From: Butyricimonas synergistica DSM 23225
Lineage (GTDB): Bacteria > Bacteroidota > Bacteroidia > Bacteroidales > Marinifilaceae
DNA length: 64,000 nucleotides
Assembly (NCBI RefSeq): GCF_000379665.1
Contig: NZ_KB903367.1
Location: 248,001-312,000 of the forward strand
Direction: 5' to 3'
Part shown: positions 51,227-60,999 of the stretch, in pieces
Numbering within the stretch: the first letter of the stretch is position 1
Layout: every line of letters starts with the position of its first letter
Position numbers and translations under genes: made by a program
Notes under the pieces: generated by a model
What the model saw: only the letters and a program-made list of their open reading frames with translations
The model's database searches: none
Told to the model about the DNA's origin: nothing

Positions 51227-53770
51227 ATGACAGGAAAAATAACGCTTTTATTAATATTTATATTGTGTGTTTGTGGGGCAAAAGCCCAGGTCGCAGATAC
51301 GACAGGACAACAAGTTGATATCTATTATTCGACTCCGAAAACTTATGAGTTGGGTGGAGTGAAGGTCGTCGGCGGAGATTATGACGGGCTGGCATCCATC
51401 GCCGGGTTAACGGACGGAATGTCCATTCAAGTACCGGGTGAGGCTATCACTAAGGCGATCAAGAGGCTTTACGATCAAAATTTGTTCTCTAATATTTCTA
51501 TCGCTGTCGATCGGATTGAAGGGGACAAGATATACCTGATTATGTATGTTCAGGAAAGGCATAAGCTTTCGAGAATCAATTATATCGGCTTGAAGAAATC
51601 CGAGGAGAATAAGATCAAGGAAAAGATGAATTTGTCGTTGGGATCACAGGTGACGGATTTCATGAAATCAAACTTGAAGATTCAAGTTGAGAAATATCTA
51701 AAGGAAAAAGGGTATTATAATACCAATATTAAAATCATCGAACGGGATGATCCGAAAGAGAAGAATTACGTCGTTCTGGATGTCATCGTGGAGAAGCACA
51801 ATAAGATAAAGATCGACGAGATTATTATTAACGGAAACAAGCAGATGAAAGACGGTCGTCTGAAAGCCGCCATGAAAAAGACGAAAGAGAAATCGTTTAT
51901 TAATTTCTTTAAGTCTGCGAAATATATCGAAAAGAATTATGACGAGGATAAATATAACCTTGTTGACAAATATAACGAGAAAGGTTTCCGTGATGCGGTG
52001 ATTATTTCCGATAGCGTTGTTCAGGTTTCCCCGAAACGGGTGAAGATTTATATAGATGTACAGGAAGGAAATAAATATTACTTCAATAATATCTCTTGGG
52101 TTGGTAATACCATATATGATTCAGAAACGTTGAGCCGTTTGTTGAATATCAAAAAAGGAGATGTATATAATAGTAAGTATTTGAACGAACGTATTTCTTC
52201 TGATGAAGATGCCGTATCTAATATTTACCAGAATAACGGGTACTTGTTCTCTCGACTGATGCCGATAGAGACGATCGTGGGAGAGGATTCTATTAATCTG
52301 GAAGTCCGTGTTTCTGAAGGTTCTCAGGCTACTATTAATAAGGTACTTATTCGGGGAAATAACCGGACGCACGAGCACGTGATCCGCCGGGAATTGTACG
52401 TGTACCCGGGTGAGTTGTTTAGTCGGGAAGATATTATACGAAGTGCCCGTGAATTGGCTAATATGGGGCACTTTGACCCGGAACAGATCAAGCCGGACTT
52501 GTTGAATGTCAATCAAGAGGCGGGTACCGCGGATGTCGTGTTTGACCTGGTTGAGAAAGCAAACGATAAGATCGAGCTTTCCGGAGGTTGGGGTGCCGGT
52601 ATGATTATCGGTTCGTTAGGGTTGACCTTCACGAACTTCTCTATCCGTAACATATTTAACTGGGATACTTATCGTCCTCTTCCGCAAGGAGACGGGCAGA
52701 CATTCAGCTTGAAGGCTCAAACAAATGGTAAGTATTATACTTCGTTCAGCTTGTCTTTCCGCGAACCTTGGCTGGGAGGAAAGAAACCGAATTCATTAAG
52801 TGTTTCTTTGTATTTTTCTCGTCAGACAGGATTCTCTAGCAGTTACCGTAATTCCTATTACGCGCAAAGTGCAAATGCTTCGCAGTATTACGATACTCGC
52901 CAATTGATGCTTACTTACGGGTTTAGCGTGGGATTGGGGCGGCGTGTGAAATGGCCGGATGACTGGTTCACGATGTATAACGAGATTTCATTCCAACGTT
53001 ATCAATTGAAGAATTGGCCTTATTACTTGATACAGAATGGTAATTCCAATAACTTGTCTATTGCGACCGTGATTAAGCGGAGTTCTATAGATAATCCCTT
53101 GTTCACGAAGAGAGGTAGTGAGTTCACGTTCTCTTTGACGTTGACACCTCCTTATTCTTTATTCTCTAACCGCCATTTCGAGGCAGAGAAAGATGAGGTT
53201 CGGTACAGATGGATCGAGTATCATAAATGGAAATTCAGTGGAAAGATTTTCACTCCTCTGACACATAGCGAGAAACGTCCGTTGGTGCTTTACGCTTCGG
53301 CACAATACGGGTACTTGGGATACTATGATAAAAACCGGAAATCTCCGTTCGAAGGATTCGAGATGGGTGGTGACGGAATGTCCGGATATAGTTTGTATGG
53401 GCGTGAATACGTGGGATTGCGCGGTTACGAGAACGGATCATTGACAAATGCGGGTTCCAGCTTCATGGCTCCGCAAGGATCTGATGCAAGTATGTATTCT
53501 AAATTCACGTTGGAATTGCGTTACCCGATTTCTTTGGCTCAGTCGGCTACGATATACGCCTTGGGATTCATGGAAGCCGGTAATTCATGGTACGAGTTGA
53601 AGGATTTCGAACCGTTCAATTTGTATCGTTCCGCGGGAGTTGGTTTGCGTGTATTCTTGCCGATGTTCGGATTGCTCGGTATCGACTGGGGATATGGATT
53701 TGACGATGTACCGGGACGTTCAGGTGCGGGTGGTTCACAATTCCACTTCGTGTTGGGACAAGAATTTTAA
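51227..53770 (+). CDS. bamA: Outer-membrane protein assembly factor BamA
   Basis: With the ATG at 51227 the protein has 847 residues and a signal peptide ending GAKAQ; a GTG three codons earlier would overlap the uppS stop. Five POTRA repeats fill about 30-430. The Omp85 barrel then runs to the end, including GLRGYENGS (the family VRGF/Y-type loop, about 730) and the C-terminal strand SQFHFVLGQEF. It inserts beta-barrel proteins into the outer membrane. The cluster uppS-bamA-skp is conserved in the phylum. Confidence 0.95.
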   Translation: MTGKITLLLIFILCVCGAKAQVADTTGQQVDIYYSTPKTYELGGVKVVGGDYDGLASIAGLTDGMSIQVPGEAITKAIKRLYDQNLFSNISIAVDRIEGDKIYLIMYVQERHKLSRINYIGLKKSEENKIKEKMNLSLGSQVTDFMKSNLKIQVEKYLKEKGYYNTNIKIIERDDPKEKNYVVLDVIVEKHNKIKIDEIIINGNKQMKDGRLKAAMKKTKEKSFINFFKSAKYIEKNYDEDKYNLVDKYNEKGFRDAVIISDSVVQVSPKRVKIYIDVQEGNKYYFNNISWVGNTIYDSETLSRLLNIKKGDVYNSKYLNERISSDEDAVSNIYQNNGYLFSRLMPIETIVGEDSINLEVRVSEGSQATINKVLIRGNNRTHEHVIRRELYVYPGELFSREDIIRSARELANMGHFDPEQIKPDLLNVNQEAGTADVVFDLVEKANDKIELSGGWGAGMIIGSLGLTFTNFSIRNIFNWDTYRPLPQGDGQTFSLKAQTNGKYYTSFSLSFREPWLGGKKPNSLSVSLYFSRQTGFSSSYRNSYYAQSANASQYYDTRQLMLTYGFSVGLGRRVKWPDDWFTMYNEISFQRYQLKNWPYYLIQNGNSNNLSIATVIKRSSIDNPLFTKRGSEFTFSLTLTPPYSLFSNRHFEAEKDEVRYRWIEYHKWKFSGKIFTPLTHSEKRPLVLYASAQYGYLGYYDKNRKSPFEGFEMGGDGMSGYSLYGREYVGLRGYENGSLTNAGSSFMAPQGSDASMYSKFTLELRYPISLAQSATIYALGFMEAGNSWYELKDFEPFNLYRSAGVGLRVFLPMFGLLGIDWGYGFDDVPGRSGAGGSQFHFVLGQEF

Positions 53771-53908
53771 GGATTTTGTGATTGGTTGATCCTGTGATTT
53801 CGTGATTAAAATGGAATCACAGAATCGAGAATCATAAAATCACAGAATAAATTTGGGCTTATTTGCATACATTATGTATGTTGACTAGGAATGGAAAATT
53901 AATTTTAT

Positions 53909-53916
53909 TACTTTTG
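53909..53916 (+). promoter_or_regulatory. Promoter -7 element for skp
   Basis: TACTTTTG fits TAnnTTTG and lies 25 bases before the skp ATG. No convincing -33 element was seen. Confidence 0.4.
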
Positions 53917-53941
53917 TAGATCATATTTAAAGACAAACATT

Positions 53942-54460
53942 ATGAAGAATACAGTAAAATTATTTGCCTTGGTGGCGTTTATATTTGTAGCATTTGCTGC
54001 TTCCGCTCAAACGGCAAAACCGATCAAATTGGGTCATCTCGACGTGCAAAAGTTAATGTCGGTAATGCCTGAATCTAAAAAAGCAGATGAAACGTTGCAA
54101 GCTAAACAAACGGAAATTCAAAAAGAAATGGCTTCTATGACTGAAACTTATCAAAAGTTACTTCAGGAGTATCAGGCAAACGAGAAAACATATACGGATT
54201 TAGTACGTGCCAACAAGGAACAAGAAATTAGAAGTTTGGGTGAGAGAATCCAAAATTTCCGGGAGTTGGCAGATCAACAATTGCAAGAAACTTACAATAA
54301 ATTGATGGGTGAAATCATGGAGAAAATCCAGAAAGCAGCTCAGGAGGTAGGTAAGGAGAATGGCTTTACTTATATCTTCACGATGAACGCTTTATTGTTT
54401 GCAGCCGATAATAGCGAGGATGTATTACCTTTGATGAAGAAAAAATTAGGTCTTCAATAA
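53942..54460 (+). CDS. skp: OmpH/Skp family periplasmic chaperone
   Basis: The 172-residue protein has a signal peptide ending ASAQ, then the small beta core motif KLGHLDVQKLMSVMPESKKA. A long charged coiled coil spans about 50-130 (ETYQKLLQEYQANEKTYTDL, RIQNFRELADQQLQETYNKL). It ends in the second half of the core (ENGFTYIFTMNALLFAA). It carries unfolded outer-membrane proteins to BamA, encoded just upstream. Many Bacteroidales have two copies side by side; only one is present here. Confidence 0.93.
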   Translation: MKNTVKLFALVAFIFVAFAASAQTAKPIKLGHLDVQKLMSVMPESKKADETLQAKQTEIQKEMASMTETYQKLLQEYQANEKTYTDLVRANKEQEIRSLGERIQNFRELADQQLQETYNKLMGEIMEKIQKAAQEVGKENGFTYIFTMNALLFAADNSEDVLPLMKKKLGLQ

Positions 54461-54482
54461 TACGATATATTAAGAAAAATAA

Positions 54483-54510
54483 AGTCGCCCGAAAAGGCGG
54501 CTTTTTTTTT
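54483..54510 (+). terminator. Intrinsic terminator after skp
   Basis: A 7-bp stem (AGTCGCC with GGCGGCT, one G-T wobble) is followed by nine or more T. It lies 22 bases after the skp stop. Confidence 0.85.
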
Positions 54511-54566
54511 GATTAGTTAGGAATAAAAGGTATATTAGCAGCTATTAAACGATAAAATTTAGATAT

Positions 54567-55391
54567 ATGTCTTGTCCGATAGGGGTGTTTGATTCAGGTT
54601 ACGGGGGATTGACAATATTGAAAGATATTGTGAAGGAAATGCCGGAATACGATTATATCTACTTGGGTGATAATGCCCGTACGCCTTACGGGATGCGTTC
54701 TTTTGACGTGGTGTATAAATATACGCGGGAGGCGGTGTTGAAATTATTCGATATGGGATGCCGTTTGGTGATCCTCGCTTGCAATACGGCTTCGGCGAAA
54801 GCGTTGAGGACGATACAACAGGTGGATTTGCCCCGGATAGATGCCCAGAGGAGAGTGCTAGGGGTTATTCGACCTAGCGTGGAAGCAGTTGCCGATTTTA
54901 CACGTAACGGGCATATCGGAGTGCTGGCGACCTCGGGTACGGTTGCCTCCGAGTCCTATCTGTTGGAAATTGCGAAAATTCATTCGGAGAAAGGATTTCA
55001 AGTGTCACAACTAGCTTGTCCGATGTGGGTACCTCTCGTTGAAAACAACGAGATCGATTCTCCGGGGGCGGCTTTTTTTGTGCAAAAATATATAGATATA
55101 TTGATGCAGAACGACCCGAAGATCGACACGATCGTGTTGGCGTGCACGCATTACCCTCTTTTACGAGGGGTCATTGACCGTTTTGTACCTCAAGGGGTTG
55201 CGGTGATTCAGCAGGGAGAGATCGTGGCGCGGAGTTTGAAAGATTATTTATGTCGTCATTCCGAGATGGAGCGAATGCTTTCACGAGGGAGGCAAGTGGA
55301 ATTCTTCACCACGGAAAAAGGAGGAATGTTTGATAAGATGGCAACTTTATTTATGCAGGCGGATGTGGTGTCCAGGCATATAGAAATATAA
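54567..55391 (+). CDS. murI: Glutamate racemase
   Basis: A 274-residue enzyme producing D-glutamate for peptidoglycan. The two catalytic Cys are in LACNTASAKALRTI (about 72) and LACTHYPLL (about 192). The start GVFDSGYGGLTILKDIV and YLGDNARTPYG are family motifs. It has its own region behind the skp terminator. No odd features. Confidence 0.94.
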   Translation: MSCPIGVFDSGYGGLTILKDIVKEMPEYDYIYLGDNARTPYGMRSFDVVYKYTREAVLKLFDMGCRLVILACNTASAKALRTIQQVDLPRIDAQRRVLGVIRPSVEAVADFTRNGHIGVLATSGTVASESYLLEIAKIHSEKGFQVSQLACPMWVPLVENNEIDSPGAAFFVQKYIDILMQNDPKIDTIVLACTHYPLLRGVIDRFVPQGVAVIQQGEIVARSLKDYLCRHSEMERMLSRGRQVEFFTTEKGGMFDKMATLFMQADVVSRHIEI

Positions 55392-55474
55392 GATTTATGA
55401 TTTACGATTCAAGGCATGGGAAGTGGGCAGGAATCTAAAATTTGAAATCAATAAATCTAAAATTGAAGACGGTT

Positions 55475-57670
55475 ATGAACGAGCAGGAAATGATTAACGC
55501 GGCTTTCGAGGATTTATTGCAATCCTTGCGAAAGGGAACGACAGAAGAGAGTAAAAAAATGATTCGTACGGCTTTTGAATTTGCCCGGGAAGCACATCAA
55601 GGGGTAAAGCGGAAGTCCGGTGAACCTTATATATTACATCCGATAGCGGTCGCTAAGGTGGCGGCAACAGAGATCGGGTTGGGGACGAAGTCGGTTATTG
55701 CGGCTTTGTTGCATGATGTCGTGGAAGATACGGATTACACGGTGGAAGATATCGCAAACTTGTTCGGGGCAAAGATTGCTTCCCTCGTGGACGGGTTGAC
55801 CAAGATCAGTGAAGCGATGGGAAGTGACACCACGAAGCAGGCGGAGAGTTTTCGAAAGATGATCTTGACGCTGGCGGATGACGTGCGTGTTATTCTGATT
55901 AAGATTGCTGACCGTTTGCATAATATGCGTACTTTGGATGCGATGCCAGAACACAAGCAGGTGAAGATTGCCAGTGAAACCTTGTATATATATGCCCCTT
56001 TGGCTCATCGCATGGGATTGCATGCGATCAAGACGGAGTTGGAGGATTTGAGTTTGAAGTATGAGAATCCGCTTGAATACCAGGAATTGGAAAAGAGGAT
56101 TCATGCTTACCGGGACGAGAATACCGGGTTGTACCAGCGGTTTATCGCCCCTATCCGGGAGCGTTTGACAGAGAGCGGCTACCAGTATGAAATTACTGCC
56201 CGGACAAAAAGCGTGTATTCGGTGTGGTCGAAGATGCAGCGCAGGCATATTTCTTTCGAGGAGATTTATGACTTGCTTGCAGTGAGGATCGTGTTTGAGC
56301 CGAAGGACAACCAACCGGAAAAATGGCAGTGTTGGAATATCTATTCTTTAATCACGGATATGTATAGCCCGAAGCCGGAAAGGATTCGGGATTGGGTGAG
56401 TGTTCCCAAGGCGAACGGTTACGAGGCATTGCATCTGACCGTCATGGGACCCGGCGGTAAGTGGATTGAGGTGCAAATCCGTTCCCGGAGAATGGATGAG
56501 ATTGCAGAAAAAGGACTTGCCGCCCATTGGAAATATAAAGGCGATAATGCCGAGGCGAGTAACGAGGTGGATAAGTGGTTGGCGGGAATTAAGGAGATGT
56601 TGGAGCAACCCGGTACGGATGCTTTGGAATTTCTGGACGAGTTCAAGCTGAATCTGTTTGCCAAAGAGATTCGCGTGTTTACGCCCAAAGGAGATATGCG
56701 CACCTTGCCTAAAGGGGCTACCGTGTTGGACTTCGCTTATGACATTCACACGGAAATCGGGAGTTCGTGTATCGGGGGAAAGGTGAACCATAAATTGGTG
56801 CCGATGAGCCACGTGTTGCTGAGTGGCGACCAAGTGGAAGTGTTGACGAGCGATAAGCAAAAGCCGCAGAGTGATTGGTTGGATTTTATCGTGACGGCTA
56901 AGGCAAGAAATAATATACTGATGATATTCCGGCGGGAGAGGAAGGAGCAAGTGAAGATAGGGACGATGATGTTCGAGAATTTGTTGGAAGATATGAAATT
57001 GCCCTTTGGCACGGAGAACCTGAATAAGGCTTTGTTGCATTTGAAATTGGATTGTAAAGATGATCTCTATATCAGTTTGGCAAAGGGAAATCTGAATATT
57101 GAGGAGGTACGGAAGGCGCTGAAGAAAAAGTCCGAGAATAAATTCGTGAAGTACTGGAAATTGCAGTTCTTCAAAAGTGATAAAGAAAAGGTGCCGGTAG
57201 AGAAGGAGGAGGGGAAAGTGATAAACGATATGACGGAGGATGCCTCGGATTTTATTGTTGCTCCTTGTTGTAACCCGATTCCGGGCGATGACGTGGTGGG
57301 TATGAAGATCGAGGGCGATAAGATTACCGTGCACAAGCGTAAATGCCCGGAAGCTATTCGCTTGATGTCCAGTTACGGGGATAAAATAGTCCCGGTGAAG
57401 TGGGTGAGCCACAAGATCATGTCCTTTCTCGCGGTGATTAAATTGAACGGGATCGATAGTATCGGAATAGTCAGCGATATTACGATGATTATTTCAAAAG
57501 AGAGTAACGTGAATATGCGTACCGTGCATTTTGAAACGAAGGACGGAATCTTTGAAGGTATGATCCATCTTTACGTGCATAACACGGCTGACTTGAATAA
57601 TTTAATGATGAAAATATCATCTCTAAAGGGTGTTGAGAACGTTTCGAGAGTAGAGAATTTGGACGCCTAA
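55475..57670 (+). CDS. rel: Bifunctional (p)ppGpp synthetase/hydrolase (RelA/SpoT family)
   Basis: The ATG at 55475 gives 731 residues; upstream codons are filler. The HD hydrolase domain (about 25-180) has ALLHDVVEDTDYT and KIADRLHNMRTL, so hydrolysis is likely active. The synthetase domain (about 215-350) has ARTKSVYSVWSKMQRR and VEVQIR-type (WIEVQIRSRRMDEIAEKGLA). TGS (about 390-450, RVFTPKGDMRTLPKGATVLD) and C-terminal ACT domains follow. It controls the stringent response. It lies ahead of a Fur-type regulator gene. Confidence 0.95.
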   Translation: MNEQEMINAAFEDLLQSLRKGTTEESKKMIRTAFEFAREAHQGVKRKSGEPYILHPIAVAKVAATEIGLGTKSVIAALLHDVVEDTDYTVEDIANLFGAKIASLVDGLTKISEAMGSDTTKQAESFRKMILTLADDVRVILIKIADRLHNMRTLDAMPEHKQVKIASETLYIYAPLAHRMGLHAIKTELEDLSLKYENPLEYQELEKRIHAYRDENTGLYQRFIAPIRERLTESGYQYEITARTKSVYSVWSKMQRRHISFEEIYDLLAVRIVFEPKDNQPEKWQCWNIYSLITDMYSPKPERIRDWVSVPKANGYEALHLTVMGPGGKWIEVQIRSRRMDEIAEKGLAAHWKYKGDNAEASNEVDKWLAGIKEMLEQPGTDALEFLDEFKLNLFAKEIRVFTPKGDMRTLPKGATVLDFAYDIHTEIGSSCIGGKVNHKLVPMSHVLLSGDQVEVLTSDKQKPQSDWLDFIVTAKARNNILMIFRRERKEQVKIGTMMFENLLEDMKLPFGTENLNKALLHLKLDCKDDLYISLAKGNLNIEEVRKALKKKSENKFVKYWKLQFFKSDKEKVPVEKEEGKVINDMTEDASDFIVAPCCNPIPGDDVVGMKIEGDKITVHKRKCPEAIRLMSSYGDKIVPVKWVSHKIMSFLAVIKLNGIDSIGIVSDITMIISKESNVNMRTVHFETKDGIFEGMIHLYVHNTADLNNLMMKISSLKGVENVSRVENLDA

Positions 57671-57753
57671 TTAAATTTCGTCTAAATAGTGAGTTTTCTT
57701 CAGATAAAAGTTGTAACTTAGCCATGTTGTAAATTGAATTAGCTTTGGACTCG

Positions 57754-58206
57754 ATGGAAAAAATAAAGGAGACAGTAAAAGAGATTTTTACTACTTACCT
57801 GCAACAGAAAGGACATCGTAAGACGCCCGAGAGATATGCCATTTTGGATGAGATTTATTCCCATGCCGGTCATTTTGATATAGAATCCCTGTATGTGTTT
57901 ATGAAAAACAAGAATTACAGGGTGAGCCGTGCCACTTTGTATAACACGATAGATTTGTTGTTGGAATGCAAGCTGGTTATCAAACATCAATTCGGGAATA
58001 ATATCGCTCAATTCGAGCGGGCTTACAATAATAAGAAGCATGAGCACATCGTGTGTAAAATATGTGGGAAGGTAGAGGAATTTTCAGATTCCCGTTTGGA
58101 AGAGATCGTGGAACACGTGGAGGAGAAGTATGATTTCTCTGTGCACCATCATATGCTTTATATTTATGGTATTTGTCACAACTGCAAGTTGGCGGGAAAG
58201 AAATAA
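57754..58206 (+). CDS. fur: Fur-family metal-dependent transcriptional regulator
   Basis: The ATG at 57754 gives 150 residues. The winged helix has [20 protein letters not shown] and the recognition helix [20 protein letters not shown]. Two CxxC zinc motifs are present: [15 protein letters not shown] and [12 protein letters not shown]. It would repress iron- or peroxide-regulated genes when metal-loaded; Fur, PerR and Zur subtypes cannot be separated here. It is followed by purA. A possible binding site was not identified. Confidence 0.9.
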   Translation: MEKIKETVKEIFTTYLQQKGHRKTPERYAILDEIYSHAGHFDIESLYVFMKNKNYRVSRATLYNTIDLLLECKLVIKHQFGNNIAQFERAYNNKKHEHIVCKICGKVEEFSDSRLEEIVEHVEEKYDFSVHHHMLYIYGICHNCKLAGKK

Positions 58207-58210
58207 ATAT

Positions 58211-58218
58211 TATTTTTG
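58211..58218 (+). promoter_or_regulatory. Candidate promoter -7 element for purA
   Basis: TATTTTTG fits TAnnTTTG, with TTG 19 bases upstream as -33. It lies just after the fur stop codon and about 80 bases before the purA start. Confidence 0.4.
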
Positions 58219-58297
58219 TACGTTTGTTTTTTAAGGAGTTTTTTTAATTTGCTGGTTGTCGCGGTCTTGTGTGGCAATCAATCTAAAAATGTATCAG

Positions 58298-59569
58298 ATG
58301 AAAGTAGATGTTTTGTTGGGACTGCAATGGGGAGATGAAGGAAAAGGGAAGGTGGTCGACGTGTTGACCCCGAGGTATGATGTCGTGGCTCGTTTTCAAG
58401 GAGGACCTAATGCCGGTCATACACTTGAATTTGAAGGACAAAAATATGTTCTTCGTTCTATCCCTTCCGGAATATTTCAAGGTGATAAAGTGAATATTAT
58501 CGGAAACGGCGTGGTGCTCGATCCCGCTTTATTTAAAGCAGAGGCAGAAGCTCTATCCGCGTCCGGACATGATCTTAAAAAGAAACTTCATATATCCAAG
58601 AAAGCACATTTGATCCTGCCTACTCATCGTTTCCTGGATGCGGCTTATGAAGCGGCTAAAGGGGATGCAAAGGTAGGAACTACAGGAAAAGGGATTGGAC
58701 CGACATACACGGATAAGGTTAGCCGGAATGGAGTACGTGTCGGGGATATCCTGCATGACTTTGAAAATAAATATGCTAAAGCAAAAGTTCGTCACGAGGA
58801 AATATTGAAAAGTTTGAATTTTTCTTATGATTTGACGGAGGTCGAAAAGGAATGGATGGAGGGTATCGAATACCTGAAGCAATTCAAACTTATCGATAGT
58901 GAGCATGAAATAAATCAATACCTGGATAACGAAAAATCTATTCTGGCAGAGGGGGCACAAGGCACGATGCTGGATATTGATTTCGGTTCTTATCCTTTTG
59001 TGACTTCTTCCAACACGGTATGTGCCGGAGCTTGTACTGGACTAGGGGTTGCTCCTCGTCGTATCGGTGAAGTGTACGGGATATTCAAGGCTTACTGTAC
59101 CCGTGTCGGGAGCGGCCCTTTCCCTACGGAATTGAATAACGAAACGGGAGAGAAGTTGTGTGATCTGGGACACGAGTTCGGTTCAGTGACAGGACGCAGA
59201 CGTCGTTGCGGTTGGGTAGACTTAGTGGCTTTGAAATACGCGATCATGATAAACGGGGTGACTCAATTAATTATGATGAAAAGCGACGTGCTGGATACTT
59301 TCGACACGATACAGGCTTGCGTGGCTTACGAGTTGAACGGAGAGGAAGTCGATTATTTCCCGTATGATATTACGGAAGGTGTGAAGCCAGTATATGCTGA
59401 ACTGCCGGGATGGAAATGCGATATGACCAAGATGACTTCGGAGGATGAATTCCCGGAGGAATTCAATAACTATCTCGCCTTCCTGGAAGAAGAGACCGGG
59501 GTTCCGGTGAAGATTGTATCCGTGGGTCCGGATCGGGATCAGACGATCATTCGCTATACAGAAGAATAA
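58298..59569 (+). CDS. purA: Adenylosuccinate synthetase
   Basis: The ATG at 58298 gives 423 residues starting MKVDVLLGLQWGDEGKGKVV, the usual start; an ATG three codons earlier is less likely. Motifs are QGGPNAGHTLEFEGQKYVL, GTTGKGIGPTYTDKVSRNGV, AEGAQGTMLDIDFGSYPFVT and TGRRRRCGWVDLVAL. It makes adenylosuccinate from IMP and aspartate with GTP. Complete, normal length. Confidence 0.96.
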   Translation: MKVDVLLGLQWGDEGKGKVVDVLTPRYDVVARFQGGPNAGHTLEFEGQKYVLRSIPSGIFQGDKVNIIGNGVVLDPALFKAEAEALSASGHDLKKKLHISKKAHLILPTHRFLDAAYEAAKGDAKVGTTGKGIGPTYTDKVSRNGVRVGDILHDFENKYAKAKVRHEEILKSLNFSYDLTEVEKEWMEGIEYLKQFKLIDSEHEINQYLDNEKSILAEGAQGTMLDIDFGSYPFVTSSNTVCAGACTGLGVAPRRIGEVYGIFKAYCTRVGSGPFPTELNNETGEKLCDLGHEFGSVTGRRRRCGWVDLVALKYAIMINGVTQLIMMKSDVLDTFDTIQACVAYELNGEEVDYFPYDITEGVKPVYAELPGWKCDMTKMTSEDEFPEEFNNYLAFLEEETGVPVKIVSVGPDRDQTIIRYTEE

Positions 59570-59596
59570 AAGAAAGCTGCGAAAGCAGCTTTCTTT
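59569..59596. terminator. Bidirectional hairpin terminator between purA and nhaD
   Basis: A perfect 12-bp stem (AAAGAAAGCTGC with GCAGCTTTCTTT) has a GAAA tetraloop and overlaps the purA stop. A/T runs on both sides let it serve both strands. It ends four bases before the alternate-frame nhaD stop. Confidence 0.82.
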
Positions 59597-59664
59597 ATTT
59601 TATATAATGTAATACACGCTTATTCCTGCGATATATCCTAAGATCGTCATCCAAGTGATGTGTT

Positions 59665-60933
59665 TCAGGTACCACATAAAATTGATTGTTCCATACCCAT
59701 CACGACGACTCCGGCGGCAGAACCGATAATCAGAATGCTACCGCCCGTACCGGCGCAATATGCCAGTAGTTCCCAGAAAGCACCGTCCGTGGTGAAGTTC
59801 ATCATATAGCCGGAGAGAGGTACTCCGCCTGTGTGAACGAGTGGGTACATACCCATAGCAGCAGCAACGAGCGGGACGTTGTCTATAATAGAAGACAAGA
59901 AACCAATGATGATATTAATGAAGTACACGTTGTGCAGTTTATCATTTAAGAAACTTGCCATCTGATCTAGTACCCCGACGACTTGCAGGGCGGCAACAGC
60001 CATCAATATTCCCAGGAAAAAGAGTAAGGTGGGATAGTCGATCTTTGCGAGGATAGAAGGGATGCGATGTACTTTGTCCGGGGATATATCCTTTTTCCGG
60101 TTATAGAGGATTTCCGTGTATATCCATATACCCCCTAAAGCTAACATGATGCCCATGAAAGGGGGAAGATTCGTGAGTTCCTTAAATATTGGAACGAAAA
60201 GGAGGCTACCGATACCTAGGGCGAGAATCGTGATTTGCTCTTTGCGTGTTATGGCTAACGGTGTTGCCGAATCGTTTGTCGGTTGGGATTGTGTCGTTCC
60301 TTTTATTTGGAACGTGGTGATTACCAATGGAATTAGCAGGGATGTGAAACTGGGGAGGAATAAATGCCGGATAACGTTCATGGAAGTGATATTATCATGA
60401 ATCCAAAGCATGATGGTCGTTACATCCCCGATGGGCGTCCAGGCTCCCCCGGCATTGGCGGCAATGATGATGATACTCCCGAATATCCAACGTTCCCGTT
60501 GCTCCGGGATCAGACGCCGCAGGAGCATTACCATGACAATAGCAGTTGTCAGGTTATCCAAAATAGAGGACAGAATGAAAGTAAGAAACGCGATGATCCA
60601 AAGGAGTTTTCTTTTATCTTGGGTCGTGATTTTCCGGGTGAGTAATGCAAACCCCTCGTGGGTATCGACCCACTCGACCACGGTCATAGCCCCGAGCAGG
60701 TAGAATAGGATTTCAGCCGTATTCCCGAGATGGTCGATAATCTGGGTGTTTATGTTCAAGGTCGTCTGGTGTAAAGAGAAAACCCATAGGATGATTCCCA
60801 GTACGAGTGCCATGGCGGTTTTGTTGATTTCGAGTTGTTTTTCTAGTGCTATAAAAACGTATCCCAAGATGAATGTGATGATGATGGGTGGTATCATGGT
60901 TATGAACTTTTTGGACTGAATTGTATCTTTCAT
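59665..60933 (-). CDS. nhaD: NhaD-type Na+/H+ antiporter, C-terminus altered by a frameshift
   Basis: The 422-residue frame has about 11-12 hydrophobic segments and NhaD motifs (SILDNLTTAIVMVMLLRRLI, ANAGGAWTPIGDVTTIMLWI, SSIIDNVPLVAAAMGMYPLV). It exports Na+ or Li+ in exchange for H+. The frame ends abnormally: GMEQ is followed by SILCGT and a stop at 59665. One base over, the sequence continues INFMWYLKHITWMTILGYIA and GISVYYII to a stop at 59600-59602, next to the terminator. That is the usual last membrane helix of the family. One lost base in the A run near 59686-59688 explains it. The gene is thus either damaged at its last helix or misread. The plus-strand hairpin overlap fits the longer end. 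Confidence 0.85.
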   Translation of the reverse strand: MKDTIQSKKFITMIPPIIITFILGYVFIALEKQLEINKTAMALVLGIILWVFSLHQTTLNINTQIIDHLGNTAEILFYLLGAMTVVEWVDTHEGFALLTRKITTQDKRKLLWIIAFLTFILSSILDNLTTAIVMVMLLRRLIPEQRERWIFGSIIIIAANAGGAWTPIGDVTTIMLWIHDNITSMNVIRHLFLPSFTSLLIPLVITTFQIKGTTQSQPTNDSATPLAITRKEQITILALGIGSLLFVPIFKELTNLPPFMGIMLALGGIWIYTEILYNRKKDISPDKVHRIPSILAKIDYPTLLFFLGILMAVAALQVVGVLDQMASFLNDKLHNVYFINIIIGFLSSIIDNVPLVAAAMGMYPLVHTGGVPLSGYMMNFTTDGAFWELLAYCAGTGGSILIIGSAAGVVVMGMEQSILCGT

Positions 60934-60999
60934 ACGTAATTTTGCGTAGATTGGTTTATCTTTGTGGTGAACATGAGGTTAAAGTAAATGTGATACGAT

